From positions 1-64,000 of the forward strand of contig CAKSEY010000006.1 in NCBI GenBank assembly GCA_934448295.1: a stretch of 64,000 bases of DNA, given 5' to 3'. Of the stretch, positions 27,197-35,150 are shown piece by piece. The notes under the pieces were generated by a model. That model saw nothing but the letters and a program-made list of their open reading frames with translations. It had not been told where the DNA came from and ran no database searches. The number at the start of each line of letters is the position of its first letter. Position 1 is the stretch's first letter. The position numbers and the translations under genes are program-made. This stretch comes from an uncultured Oscillospiraceae bacterium (GTDB taxonomy: Bacteria; Bacillota; Clostridia; Oscillospirales; Ruminococcaceae).

Positions 27197-29038
27197 ATGG
27201 AAAAGCGAAATGGTTTTGTTGATTTTCTGAAATTTTTATTTGCTATAATAATACTACTTCATCATTCTGTTGAATTATTCCGGGGAAACAATACGTATTT
27301 TCTTTCCGGATATATTGCAGTGGAATTCTACTTTGTGGTTTCAGGATATCTTCTGGCTAAGAAATCGGGACGTTCTTTGACTTCTGATAACTGTAGCAAA
27401 AGCATATATGATGAAAACATAAAAGTATTTACCAGAAAAATAAAATCCTTTTTCCCGTACATACTGGTGGCAGCACTATTTTCTATTGTCATTACTTCGG
27501 TTGGCAGATTTGACGCTGTAAAGATACTTACTGATATAAGGGATATTCCGATAGAATTGTTCGGACTTCAGATGTTAGGATTTAGCGGTAATATTGCTAC
27601 TGGCGTTACCTGGTATATCTCTGTGCTGCTGTTTGCAAGCTTCCTGCTTTTCCCGCTGTTTTGCAAGAAAAGAGATCTGCTTGTGAAATATATTGCTCCG
27701 ATATTGGCAGTGGTAATATATGGCTATATGTTTTATACAGAAGGTTTTATCAATCACCCAGGTAAATGGCTTGGTCTTGGATATAAGGGGTTACTGAGAG
27801 GCTTTGCAGATATTTTTCTTGGTATTGTTGCCTATACGATAACTGAGCGCATTGACAGTATGGAAAGCAGAAAATACGATATACTGTTTAATATAGCTGA
27901 GCCAATTTGCCTTTTCAGCATTATTGCCTATGCCATATTTCACGGTGAATCAGACAGCTGTGATTTCTTTATTCTGCCGCTGATACTTGTGCTGGTGTCT
28001 GTTTCGTTCAGCAGCAGAAGTCTTGGAAGGAAGATATTTAGAGGAAGCGTCTGGAATTTTCTCGGCGTATTCAGTCTATCGGTATATCTGAACCATTACT
28101 ATGTCAAGGATACAATTTTGCGGCTTTTACCGTCAGCGGATTCTGCTAAATTGATGGTGATCTATGTTACGGTATCATTAGTGCTTGCAGTGCTGAATTA
28201 TCTTATCTGTACGGCACTTATAAAGTCAAGACATAAGCTGGCAGCATATGCTGCAGCGGAAGCTGTCTTTATTCTATTATGCCTCGGCGCGTCAGGAACG
28301 GATCATATCCTTCCGAAACTAAATTTTGCAGGCAGCGGAACGATAAATGATCCATATCTTATTTCCACAGAAAGCGATATTCGGTTGTTCAGAGATATGG
28401 TAAATAACGGGTACGGCTTTGAGGGAGAATATGTGCGCCAAACCTCGGATATTGACCTAAGCAGTGAAGAAAACTGGACGCCTATTGGAATTATGCCTGA
28501 TGGAGCGCTATTCTATGGAAACTACGATGGAGATGGGTTCCGAATATCCAATGTAACTATAAATCGTTCAGGTGAAGATGTAGGGTTCTTTGGGAAACTG
28601 GCAGGCACAGTAGAAAATGTTGTTATGACTGACTGCAATGTAACCGGCAACTGTGTTGGCGGAATATCCTCTCATGGCGCAAATAATGCTAAAATTATAA
28701 ACTGTGTCGTGACTGGTTTCATTCATGGCGACACGAGAGCCGGTGGAATCGCCGACAATATGACGGGTACAATAATAAACAGTGTATCTTATGCATCAAC
28801 TGATGGTCCCGCAACTGGAGGAATATCCAGTTATGATTCGAATATCATTATAAATTGTTATTCAATATACGGAGCCGATGGAGCGATCCTCGATGGAGCT
28901 GCCGTCAGTGATACTACTGGCGACCAGCTTAACAGCTATCTTTCCGAACTGGCATCTGAACCTTATGGCGACTTGCTGAACAACTGGGAATATGATGAAA
29001 ATGGACTTCTTGTCCTAACTCATAAAAACCAGGGGTAA
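27197..29038 (+). CDS. Acyltransferase-3 family protein fused to a GLUG-like beta-helix
   Basis: A 613-residue protein. Residues 1-365 form the ten-helix acyltransferase 3 (OafA/NeuO-type) domain, opening with KRNGFVDFLKFLFA, LHHSVELF and YFVVSGYLLAKKS; these enzymes O-acylate surface glycans. Residues about 378-613 are secreted beta-helix repeats (WTPIGIM, NYDGDGFRISN, GGISSHGANN) clearly related to residues 610-790 of the upstream 1010-residue protein. The GLUG part may hold the polymer. Such a fusion is not the standard form of the family. AAGCGGGAGGAAAA precedes the start. Confidence 0.82.
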   Translation: MEKRNGFVDFLKFLFAIIILLHHSVELFRGNNTYFLSGYIAVEFYFVVSGYLLAKKSGRSLTSDNCSKSIYDENIKVFTRKIKSFFPYILVAALFSIVITSVGRFDAVKILTDIRDIPIELFGLQMLGFSGNIATGVTWYISVLLFASFLLFPLFCKKRDLLVKYIAPILAVVIYGYMFYTEGFINHPGKWLGLGYKGLLRGFADIFLGIVAYTITERIDSMESRKYDILFNIAEPICLFSIIAYAIFHGESDSCDFFILPLILVLVSVSFSSRSLGRKIFRGSVWNFLGVFSLSVYLNHYYVKDTILRLLPSADSAKLMVIYVTVSLVLAVLNYLICTALIKSRHKLAAYAAAEAVFILLCLGASGTDHILPKLNFAGSGTINDPYLISTESDIRLFRDMVNNGYGFEGEYVRQTSDIDLSSEENWTPIGIMPDGALFYGNYDGDGFRISNVTINRSGEDVGFFGKLAGTVENVVMTDCNVTGNCVGGISSHGANNAKIINCVVTGFIHGDTRAGGIADNMTGTIINSVSYASTDGPATGGISSYDSNIIINCYSIYGADGAILDGAAVSDTTGDQLNSYLSELASEPYGDLLNNWEYDENGLLVLTHKNQG

Positions 29039-29053
29039 TAACGCAATATTATT

Positions 29054-29087
29054 TCACCCTCTGCTTGTCAGGCAGAGGGTGATTTTT
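29054..29087 (+). terminator. Terminator of the polysaccharide locus
   Basis: An 11-bp stem, TCACCCTCTGC with GCAGAGGGTGA, is followed by TTTTT (29083-29087). It lies 15 bases after the acyltransferase stop and closes the plus-strand locus. Confidence 0.88.
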
Positions 29088-29121
29088 GTGTCAGGAATTA
29101 TGCGATGTTATAGGTGAAGCA

Positions 29122-29976
29122 TCAGAAACTGTGACTGGGACACTTGGCATCATAGAGAATCACAGTAGCGGATTCTGATACCCCGTAAAATCCAAAGTAC
29201 CCCAGCTTTCCTGCCGGAACATTCATTTCAAAGACCGTAGGAGTAGTCGGAATTCCCTTGTTGTCAAACCATTCTCTTCCATCACCGGTGTCCTGTATTC
29301 CAGGATACATACCAGTGCCATAGCCGCACTGGCAGAGTGCTCCAGTTCCGGTTGCTGATACAAGAATGCATATTTTCAAATCGGTACCGGTTTGATTCCT
29401 TATGTATATTCCGCGGGAAACCGAATCATCATCCGAATAAAGGCATATTTTCCCATTTTCTTCGCGATACTTCATATTAAATGGAATAAAGCGAATGGTA
29501 CCATTATTTCTGACAAATTCATCTGGTGAGAGTCCGCCCAGGGTGTCAGCGTTTCCGCCATTTGCGGGAAGAGATGTTGGAATGTCAGATAACTCTGCCT
29601 TTGCATTCCACGCTGCCTTTTCTGCTGTGGTGATGTGCATCTCGGTGTTTGCAATGTGGGAATTTATTGCGGCTCTAGCCGTTTCATCAGCGCCTGAGCC
29701 GCTCTGCGCTGAGGATTTAAAAGGGGATTCAGTATAATCGCTGGACACTACCATCGCCGAGCCTGTGCCCAGCAGATAGAACCCTCCGTTTATACCGTAA
29801 ATTGCTGCCGAAGTCCCTGCCGGTATAGATATAACTCCATCTGCTCCCGGGATTATTCCCGACTTTTTGGCGGCATAAATTACATTAACGCCGTCGTTGC
29901 GTATAAACGCATTAGCACCGTCGATTTTTGGCGCTGCCTTTTCTGTTCCTGTGAGTGTGATCGTAATTGCGGACAT
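29122..29976 (-). CDS. Phage-tail-fibre-like protein, orphan
   Basis: A 284-residue protein without signal peptide. The middle contains INSHIANTEMHITTAEKAAW and NADTLGGLSPDEFV, patterns common in tail-fibre and appendage proteins of Clostridial phages. The C-terminal 110 residues are beta-rich. No other phage gene lies nearby. It sits on the minus strand between the polysaccharide locus and the ligase-like gene, behind a GAAAGGAGAAAAA ribosome-binding site. It may be a prophage relic or a surface protein borrowed from phage. The frame is intact, so it is not obviously dead. Confidence 0.65.
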   Translation of the reverse strand: MSAITITLTGTEKAAPKIDGANAFIRNDGVNVIYAAKKSGIIPGADGVISIPAGTSAAIYGINGGFYLLGTGSAMVVSSDYTESPFKSSAQSGSGADETARAAINSHIANTEMHITTAEKAAWNAKAELSDIPTSLPANGGNADTLGGLSPDEFVRNNGTIRFIPFNMKYREENGKICLYSDDDSVSRGIYIRNQTGTDLKICILVSATGTGALCQCGYGTGMYPGIQDTGDGREWFDNKGIPTTPTVFEMNVPAGKLGYFGFYGVSESATVILYDAKCPSHSF

Positions 29977-30283
29977 ATTTTTTCTCCTTTCAATGATTAT
30001 CCTCTGTGATTTTTCGCGAGGATCTTAATATGGGGGGTATCCCCTGAGTCTTATATTATATCTTCGCTGACTGCAAAAAACTGCATTTCTTCATGGAATC
30101 AACATTATAAAATACGTCAAAACATAACCCGAAACGCTTAAAGATTTCGAAGAAATGCAAGGTGTCACTGCCGATAAGAATAACATCATAACAATACACC
30201 TTTTCATTCGTATCGGGTGGCGGGCGTTAGACGCAGATGGAACCCCGCCCGTGGAGCCTGCTCGGGCATAATCCCCCGGGCGG
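29977..30283. other. Intergenic region without a convincing gene
   Basis: The sequence between the tail-fibre-like gene and the next promoter shows no coding region I can support. One short reading frame on the minus strand lacks a ribosome-binding site and recognisable protein features. The GC content rises within this stretch. Confidence 0.5.
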
Positions 30284-30312
30284 TTGACATTTGACAGACA
30301 ATAGGATATAAT
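30284..30312 (+). promoter_or_regulatory. Consensus sigma-A promoter
   Basis: TTGACA (30284-30289), a 17-base spacer and TATAAT (30307-30312). The nearest plus-strand gene starts only at 30561 because the element at 30316-30532 lies directly after the -10 box. Confidence 0.8.
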
Positions 30313-30315
30313 TAA

Positions 30316-30532
30316 GGAAGCGCTGATTAAATCGCGCCTGACAGCTTGGCGCAAAAAATCACAAGATTGCTTAACGGATTTGTTTCGTGCTTCACAAAAC
30401 TAAAGACAAACCAGCTTTGCATCGTCAGTTGTTGACTATAAAACGCTAATGCTTCCGTCGACCGCTTCTCATTGTATGATTTGACGAAAGGTTTGCTGCG
30501 ACCTCCGCGCACCAGATTTAATCAGCACTTCC
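30316..30532. mobile_element. MITE-like element, 217 bp, 18-bp terminal inverted repeats
   Basis: The left end GGAAGCGCTGATTAAATC (30316-30333) and the right end GATTTAATCAGCACTTCC (30515-30532) are inverted copies with one mismatch. The trinucleotide TAA flanks both ends (30313-30315 and 30533-30535), a probable target duplication. There is no transposase. GGAAG-starting ends with a TNA duplication resemble IS5-family elements, so it may be moved by one in trans. The interior has small reading frames I do not consider genes. Confidence 0.78.
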
Positions 30533-30560
30533 TAAAAAAGAACTGTATGGAGCTGGTGAG

Positions 30561-32288
30561 ATGGGAGCAGAAAAAAAGAAGAAAAAAACTAAAGCGCCGC
30601 TTTACACATGGCTTCCGGCGGCGGTGATCGCGGCGGTCATCGCGCTTATGCCGGTCATTGTCGGCTCGGTGGAGATCATCCTGCATGAATGCGAGCTGCC
30701 GCTGGCACCCAACGGCGGCGGTATCCTTATCGACCACTGCCAGCGGACGCGCGAGATCTTCGTGTTTGCGGCAGGCTGTATACTCCTGCTGTACTGGGCG
30801 GGGGAGAGGATATTCCCGGATCACCCGCTGCCCTCGCCGTTTGTTCACGAGAAATCCGCGAGGCTGCCCATGATTTTCTGCGGCGGGCTTCTGCTGATGT
30901 CGGTGATCTCGGCTGTGTTTTCGCAGCATGGCGAGGTCTCATTCTGGGGCTTCGCGACCCAGAGCGAGGGAATCGCGGCGCTTATCGGCTATATCCTGCT
31001 GTATCTGGCGGCGTACTGCTGGCTCCGCGGGGACAAAATCCGGCTGATATCGTTTGGCGCGCTTGCGGCGGCGGGAATCATGACGGTGTTCTACCTGACA
31101 GAGCGAATCTCCGGGCAGCAGATGACCCAGCTTGTCTGGGGGGTCACTGACGAACGCACCGGGACGGCGCTCCTTTTCGGCAATTCGGCGGTATGCGGGG
31201 AATTCAGCGTTTTGCTGTTCCCGGTGCTCCTGCTGTCGGGGATACGCGCGGAAAAGCCGGCGCTGCGCGCTGTTTTTTCGCTGGCGGCGGGAGTTATGGC
31301 GTGTATCACGGTCACGTCGTATTCCACGGCGGCGTTTGCGGGGCTTGGTATCGCGGCGGTGCTGTGCGCCGCGCTGATCCTCTTTACGTCGTGCAGGAAC
31401 AGGCGGGCGCTGTATTCGCTGCTGGCGCTGGCTCCGTTTGCGGTAATGCTTGCGGTCAATTTCAGCGGAACTCTCCGTTCGCTTCAAATCTCCGCAGAAA
31501 ACGCAGGAGTTTACGCCCCGGGAGAATGTTTCCTCCTGACGGATATAGACATTTCCGGCGATACTCTCACGCTGTACAGCGGAGATGATACGCTGACGGT
31601 AAAGCTCACGGAGGACGGCGCGGAGGCTTCCGGAAACGGCGAGTATCTGTGCGCCCTTGGTGAGAAAATGACGCCGTTCCCGGGGGAGTTTTCCTCTGCT
31701 TCCGCAAGGCTGAGCGGGGGGCTCCTCCAGTTTGACCTGGGCTATGACGACACGATAGAATTCCAGGCGCTGGACGGCGAGATAATCTACATTGGTCTGA
31801 ACGGCTACCTTGACCCGGAGCCCTCAAAGAGCGCGTTCCCGGAGCTGTCGCGGTTCTATTCGTTCGGCACCGGGCGCGGGTATATCTGGCTGAACAGCCT
31901 GCCGATACTCAAAAACTGCATTTTTAAAGGAGTCGGGGAAGGGCAGTTTGCGTTCTGGTTCCCGCAGGACGATATTGTGGGAATGTTAAACACCCACGGC
32001 ACTACGGCGCTTCTGACGGACAAGCCGCATTGTATGTATCTCGGAATCGCGCTGTCGGATGGGATCCCGGCGCTGATTTTGTTCGCGTGCCTGGCGTTCA
32101 TAGCGGTGAAGCGCGGATTATTCCCGGCTCTGCGCGACCCGGTGCGGGCGGGCGTGATTATCTCGCTGGCGTGCTTCCTGGTCATGGGGATAGTGAACGA
32201 CAGCGCCGCCGCGTATTCCTCGCTTTTCTGGATCTTTGCGGGGGTATGCTCCCAGCCTGCCGCGCCCTCGGAGAATTCCGGCAAATAA
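30561..32288 (+). CDS. O-antigen-ligase-like membrane protein
   Basis: A 575-residue protein with a lysine-rich N-terminus (KKKKKTKAP) and about eleven membrane helices. A large outer loop lies at about residues 305-430. After it, SFGTGRGYIWLNSLP and KGVGEGQF resemble the conserved loop of the Wzy/WaaL ligase superfamily, followed by a His in DKPHCMYLG. These enzymes join or polymerise lipid-linked glycans outside the membrane. It lies next to the polysaccharide locus, but its GC-rich codons differ from that locus. Acceptor unknown. Confidence 0.8.
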   Translation: MGAEKKKKKTKAPLYTWLPAAVIAAVIALMPVIVGSVEIILHECELPLAPNGGGILIDHCQRTREIFVFAAGCILLLYWAGERIFPDHPLPSPFVHEKSARLPMIFCGGLLLMSVISAVFSQHGEVSFWGFATQSEGIAALIGYILLYLAAYCWLRGDKIRLISFGALAAAGIMTVFYLTERISGQQMTQLVWGVTDERTGTALLFGNSAVCGEFSVLLFPVLLLSGIRAEKPALRAVFSLAAGVMACITVTSYSTAAFAGLGIAAVLCAALILFTSCRNRRALYSLLALAPFAVMLAVNFSGTLRSLQISAENAGVYAPGECFLLTDIDISGDTLTLYSGDDTLTVKLTEDGAEASGNGEYLCALGEKMTPFPGEFSSASARLSGGLLQFDLGYDDTIEFQALDGEIIYIGLNGYLDPEPSKSAFPELSRFYSFGTGRGYIWLNSLPILKNCIFKGVGEGQFAFWFPQDDIVGMLNTHGTTALLTDKPHCMYLGIALSDGIPALILFACLAFIAVKRGLFPALRDPVRAGVIISLACFLVMGIVNDSAAAYSSLFWIFAGVCSQPAAPSENSGK

Positions 32289-32295
32289 AACGAGA

Positions 32296-32322
32296 CCGCC
32301 GTACTGTTACATAGTACGGCGG
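32296..32322. terminator. Hairpin after the ligase-like gene
   Basis: A 10-bp stem CCGCCGTACT / AGTACGGCGG with a 7-base loop lies 8 bases past the stop. It lacks a clean T-run on either strand, so termination may be partial. Confidence 0.5.
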
Positions 32323-32336
32323 CTAAATTCATATCA

Positions 32337-32377
32337 CAAAAAGAAGAACACCTCAACAAAATTGAGGTGTTCTTCTT
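32337..32377 (-). terminator. Terminator of the tRNA-Thr/tRNA-Tyr unit
   Basis: Read on the minus strand, a 16-bp perfect stem (AAGAAGAACACCTCAA and its complement) with a 5-base loop ends in a T-run. It begins right at the tRNA-Tyr 3' CCA. Confidence 0.85.
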
Positions 32378-32461
32378 GGTGGGAGCTGGTGGATTCGAAC
32401 CACCGAAGCATGACGCAGCAGATTTACAGTCTGTCCCCTTTGGCCACTCGGGAAAGCTCCC
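32377..32461 (-). tRNA. tRNA-Tyr (GTA)
   Basis: An 85-nt gene on the minus strand. The acceptor stem is GGGAGCT / AGCTCCC, the anticodon loop contains GTA within GACTGTAAATC, it has the long variable arm expected for bacterial tRNA-Tyr, GGTTCGAATCC in the T arm, and an encoded 3' CCA. Confidence 0.95.
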
Positions 32462-32491
32462 ACATATTCGATTGTTGTTCCATTTAAAAAA

Positions 32492-32567
32492 TGGAGCTGG
32501 TGGACGGATTCGAACCCCCGACCTGCTGATTACAAATCAGCTGCTCTACCAGCTGAGCTACACCAGC
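32492..32567 (-). tRNA. tRNA-Thr (TGT)
   Basis: A 76-nt gene on the minus strand. The acceptor stem is GCTGGTG / CACCAGC, the anticodon TGT lies within GATTTGTAATC, GGTTCGAATCC forms the T arm, and CCA is encoded. It is upstream of tRNA-Tyr in the same transcript. Confidence 0.95.
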
Positions 32568-32618
32568 GATAAAGGCTTGCCGTTCACTGAAACTTTTCTA
32601 GTTCCTGACGACTTGTAT

Positions 32619-32647
32619 ATTATAGCACATTATTTCGTCTTTGTCAA
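32619..32647 (-). promoter_or_regulatory. Consensus promoter of the tRNA unit
   Basis: On the minus strand TTGACA (32647-32642), 17 bases and TATAAT (32624-32619), about 50 bases before tRNA-Thr. It explains expression of both tRNAs. Confidence 0.88.
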
Positions 32648-32685
32648 GCCCTTTTTCGAAAAAAACCGAGATTTTCTAAAAAAAT

Positions 32686-32928
32686 TTATCTGTCCGGGAA
32701 CTCCACGCGGATACCGCAGTCCCGCGCCCGCAGGTAGACCGACCTCAGCCTGCAAAGCACGGCGTTTTCCTCGTATATCAGCGCGTCTATTTCCTCGTCG
32801 CTTTCCGCGTAGTCGAAGCAGACGCGTATCTGCGACAGCCTGTCCACCAGCGAGGAATATTCCCGCATGAGCTCGCGCTCGCGCAGCTTGTCCGCAGAGG
32901 GGCGGCGGTTAAGAAGATTTTTCAGCAT
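32686..32928 (-). CDS. YaaL-like small protein (DUF2508)
   Basis: An 80-residue, charged, helical protein with no signal peptide. MLKNLLNRR at the start and a DYAESDEEIDALIYEENA stretch resemble the YaaL family of Firmicutes, whose function is unknown. I start it at 32928 because AAAGGAG lies just before; an upstream ATG would contain that site within the coding region. It is oriented towards the tRNA promoter. Confidence 0.7.
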   Translation of the reverse strand: MLKNLLNRRPSADKLRERELMREYSSLVDRLSQIRVCFDYAESDEEIDALIYEENAVLCRLRSVYLRARDCGIRVEFPDR

Positions 32929-32986
32929 AGCGGCTCCTTTCATGCTTTATAAGCTTATGCTGAAATATATTCCCGCCGCCGCCGGA

Positions 32987-33979
32987 TTATGCCGCCTCGT
33001 CCGCCGATTTTTCCGGAATTATGGCGCTGATGGTATACCCGGCTTCCTCCAGAAGCGTGATTATGGACGGCTCGGCATAGAAATGCATTGTCCCCACAAA
33101 CACGAATCCAAGCTCCCCCGCCTCCAGGCTGTCCGTGACGAACTGCGCCATCTGCTTCTGCCGGGACGCGTACATCAGGTCGTAGTATTTCTCCCAGTCC
33201 TCGGGATTGTCCACGGTTTCCGGGTCGTAGACTGAAAGCCCCCGGAAAAATTCGTCGTCGAAGCTGCTCCATGCCGCGTAAAGATGCCGTGTGTCCTCCG
33301 CCTGAGCCGCCACGCTGTCGTCTCCCACGCACTCGGCGAGGGTGGAAAGCTGTATGCTCAGCGGGATCTCTCCCATCATTCTGTACTGCGCCTCGCCGCC
33401 CTCTATCTCGCGTATTTCCTTACGCTTGCTGTGCGCAAGGTCCAGGAGCAACGATTCCGTGCCATAGGACGAATCCAGCCCCGCGCCGTCAGTCACCAGC
33501 GAGCTTGCGGCGGAAGCCCAGTAGAATGGGCAGAAGCTTTCCATGCCCTGCCGGTAAATCCCATTTTCGGTGAAAAATCTGAGGGTCTCCGCGTAGGAAT
33601 CCCCCAGGAGCTGCTCCATGTCCGTGCCTTCCAGCCGGAGGTAGGCGGCGCATTTCCTCTGGAGCGAAGCGTTCTGCGCGAACGAAACAGTGTCCATTTC
33701 CGGAGCGACCCAGGAGCTGTTGTTGAAGGCTTCCATCACATAGTCCGGGTATTTTGTGCCGGAGTTCCCGGCGTGCATGCTTCCCAGCATGAATATCTGC
33801 GCCCCCGTGGAGTCGTCCTCGACCACCCAGAACGGCGGAGTTACGCAGTCCTCCTGCGCCTGAGGGGACAGGTCAACGGTGAGCGGCTCGCTGGGCTCGG
33901 CGGGGGCGCAGCCCGTCAGAGCCACCGTCGCCAGGACTGCCGCCGCGGCGCGTAAAAATGCGCTTATCCTCTTCATCAT
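32987..33979 (-). CDS. TraB/GumN-family lipoprotein
   Basis: About 330 residues. The N-terminus is a lipoprotein signal, basic MKRIS then hydrophobic residues and the lipobox LTGC. The mature part contains the TraB/GumN pattern: MLGSMHAG near the start, APEMD after it, and FVFVGTMHFY before the C-terminus. Family members resemble metal-dependent proteases of the Tiki type; activity here is inferred. Two ATG codons (33979 and 33976) overlap the stop of the upstream gene, indicating coupled translation. Confidence 0.85.
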   Translation of the reverse strand: MMKRISAFLRAAAAVLATVALTGCAPAEPSEPLTVDLSPQAQEDCVTPPFWVVEDDSTGAQIFMLGSMHAGNSGTKYPDYVMEAFNNSSWVAPEMDTVSFAQNASLQRKCAAYLRLEGTDMEQLLGDSYAETLRFFTENGIYRQGMESFCPFYWASAASSLVTDGAGLDSSYGTESLLLDLAHSKRKEIREIEGGEAQYRMMGEIPLSIQLSTLAECVGDDSVAAQAEDTRHLYAAWSSFDDEFFRGLSVYDPETVDNPEDWEKYYDLMYASRQKQMAQFVTDSLEAGELGFVFVGTMHFYAEPSIITLLEEAGYTISAIIPEKSADEAA

Positions 33980-34206
33980 TCCGCCTGTGAAAGCCTGCTG
34001 AAGCAGTCGGCGCACGCTTCCTCCTCAGTGCCGTAGTCGCTGAGCTCCAGGCGGTTGCCGTCCTCGCTGTAATAAACAAGCCACCTGCCGCTTTCGCTGG
34101 TCAGGCAGATACGCTGATCCTCGTCCTCGCCGGTGCCGCATATATTATAATAGTAGTGCGGTATGTCCAGCTCAAATAGCCGGGTCTGTAATTCCTGTAC
34201 TGTCAT
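33976..34206 (-). CDS. Small protein of unknown function
   Basis: A 76-residue acidic cytoplasmic protein (NICGTGEDEDQ, TSESGRWLVYYSEDG, three Cys). A CGGAGGAAATATG start and overlap with the TraB/GumN lipoprotein gene support it being real. I recognise no family. The aromatic-rich beta pattern resembles small immunity-like proteins, but that is only an impression. Confidence 0.65.
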   Translation of the reverse strand: MTVQELQTRLFELDIPHYYYNICGTGEDEDQRICLTSESGRWLVYYSEDGNRLELSDYGTEEEACADCFSRLSQAE

Positions 34207-34275
34207 ATTTCCTCCGTTTTTGTCGTCTTGCAGTGATTCACTGCGGGTTTTATACTATAAATAAAGGAAAAACTC

Positions 34276-34884
34276 TCAGCAGAGCCTTCCGCTGATTTCA
34301 AAAGCCGGACCCTTCTGCCAGAGGAATGTTGAGAGCAGTATCTCGAAGCCCTCGCCCGGGGCGCACATATAGTCGGCGGGGTGCCCCTTCGGTAGCCCGA
34401 AGCCCGCGAGGAGGTTCGTGATAACCCCGCCGTGGGTTATCACAGCGGCGCGGCTGAGCTCCTTTTTCATCATGTCCCGGAAGATTATATCCAGTCCGCT
34501 TATGCAGCGCAGGGAGAAATCCCCGAATTTCTCGCCGCCTGGAGGACATGCCTCGGCGCCGCCCTTGAGCCACTCGGTGTACTCCTGGAGCTGCTCCAGC
34601 TCATTCTGGCGCTTTCCCTCGAATTCGCCGAAATCCATCTCGGCTATTTCGTCCACCTTGGCAAGCTTAATATGCGGGTAGATTATCTCGGCGGTTTCAA
34701 CGCAGCGGGTCAGCGGGGAGGTGTACACCTGCTCAACGTCCGGGTAGATCCCCTTTTTTACAAGCTGACGAATGTGCTCCGCGCCCTCGGGGCAGAGCGC
34801 GAGATCTGTCTGTCCGATGTACTTTCCGTCGAGATTACCCTGGGTAATTCCGTGCCGTATCAAATACAGATAGTAATTTTTCAT
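34276..34884 (-). CDS. Histidine phosphatase family protein
   Basis: A 202-residue phosphatase of the phosphoglycerate-mutase superfamily. LIRHGITQGN (about residues 8-17) holds the catalytic His, SPLTRCVETAE the second basic group, EMDFGEFEGK the acidic segment and ITHGGVI the second His. The early segment YIGQTDLALCPEG recalls alpha-ribazole phosphatase (CobC), and a CobU-like gene lies at 46059, but they are not adjacent, so I leave the substrate open. Confidence 0.88.
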   Translation of the reverse strand: MKNYYLYLIRHGITQGNLDGKYIGQTDLALCPEGAEHIRQLVKKGIYPDVEQVYTSPLTRCVETAEIIYPHIKLAKVDEIAEMDFGEFEGKRQNELEQLQEYTEWLKGGAEACPPGGEKFGDFSLRCISGLDIIFRDMMKKELSRAAVITHGGVITNLLAGFGLPKGHPADYMCAPGEGFEILLSTFLWQKGPAFEISGRLC

Positions 34885-35058
34885 GCTGTTTGTTTACCTT
34901 TCAGTTATTGTTTTTTATTAATTTGCGAAAGCTCATTCCTGAGCCCGCGCCGCAATATTTTGGGAAAAACGGCGCATTGCCGACTAAATCCAGGCGTTAT
35001 GCTGAATTATTATGTATAATATCCTATCCGGCTGTCGTTTTTTTGTGAATTATGACAC

Positions 35059-35087
35059 TTTACAAATCGGAATATTCAGTTTATAAT
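35059..35087 (+). promoter_or_regulatory. Sigma-A promoter of the XRE regulator gene
   Basis: TTTACA (35059-35064), 17 bases and TATAAT (35082-35087), 63 bases before the start codon. Confidence 0.8.
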
Positions 35088-35150
35088 ATACCATATGGCA
35101 TTATATAAAAAATCGAAAACCATGGGGAAAAAACACTAAGGAGAAAATGT

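Noticed and set aside
30327..30512. 61-codon minus-strand frame inside the MITE-like element
   Set aside because: Too short and without a ribosome-binding site. It is more likely part of a non-coding element than a transposase remnant.
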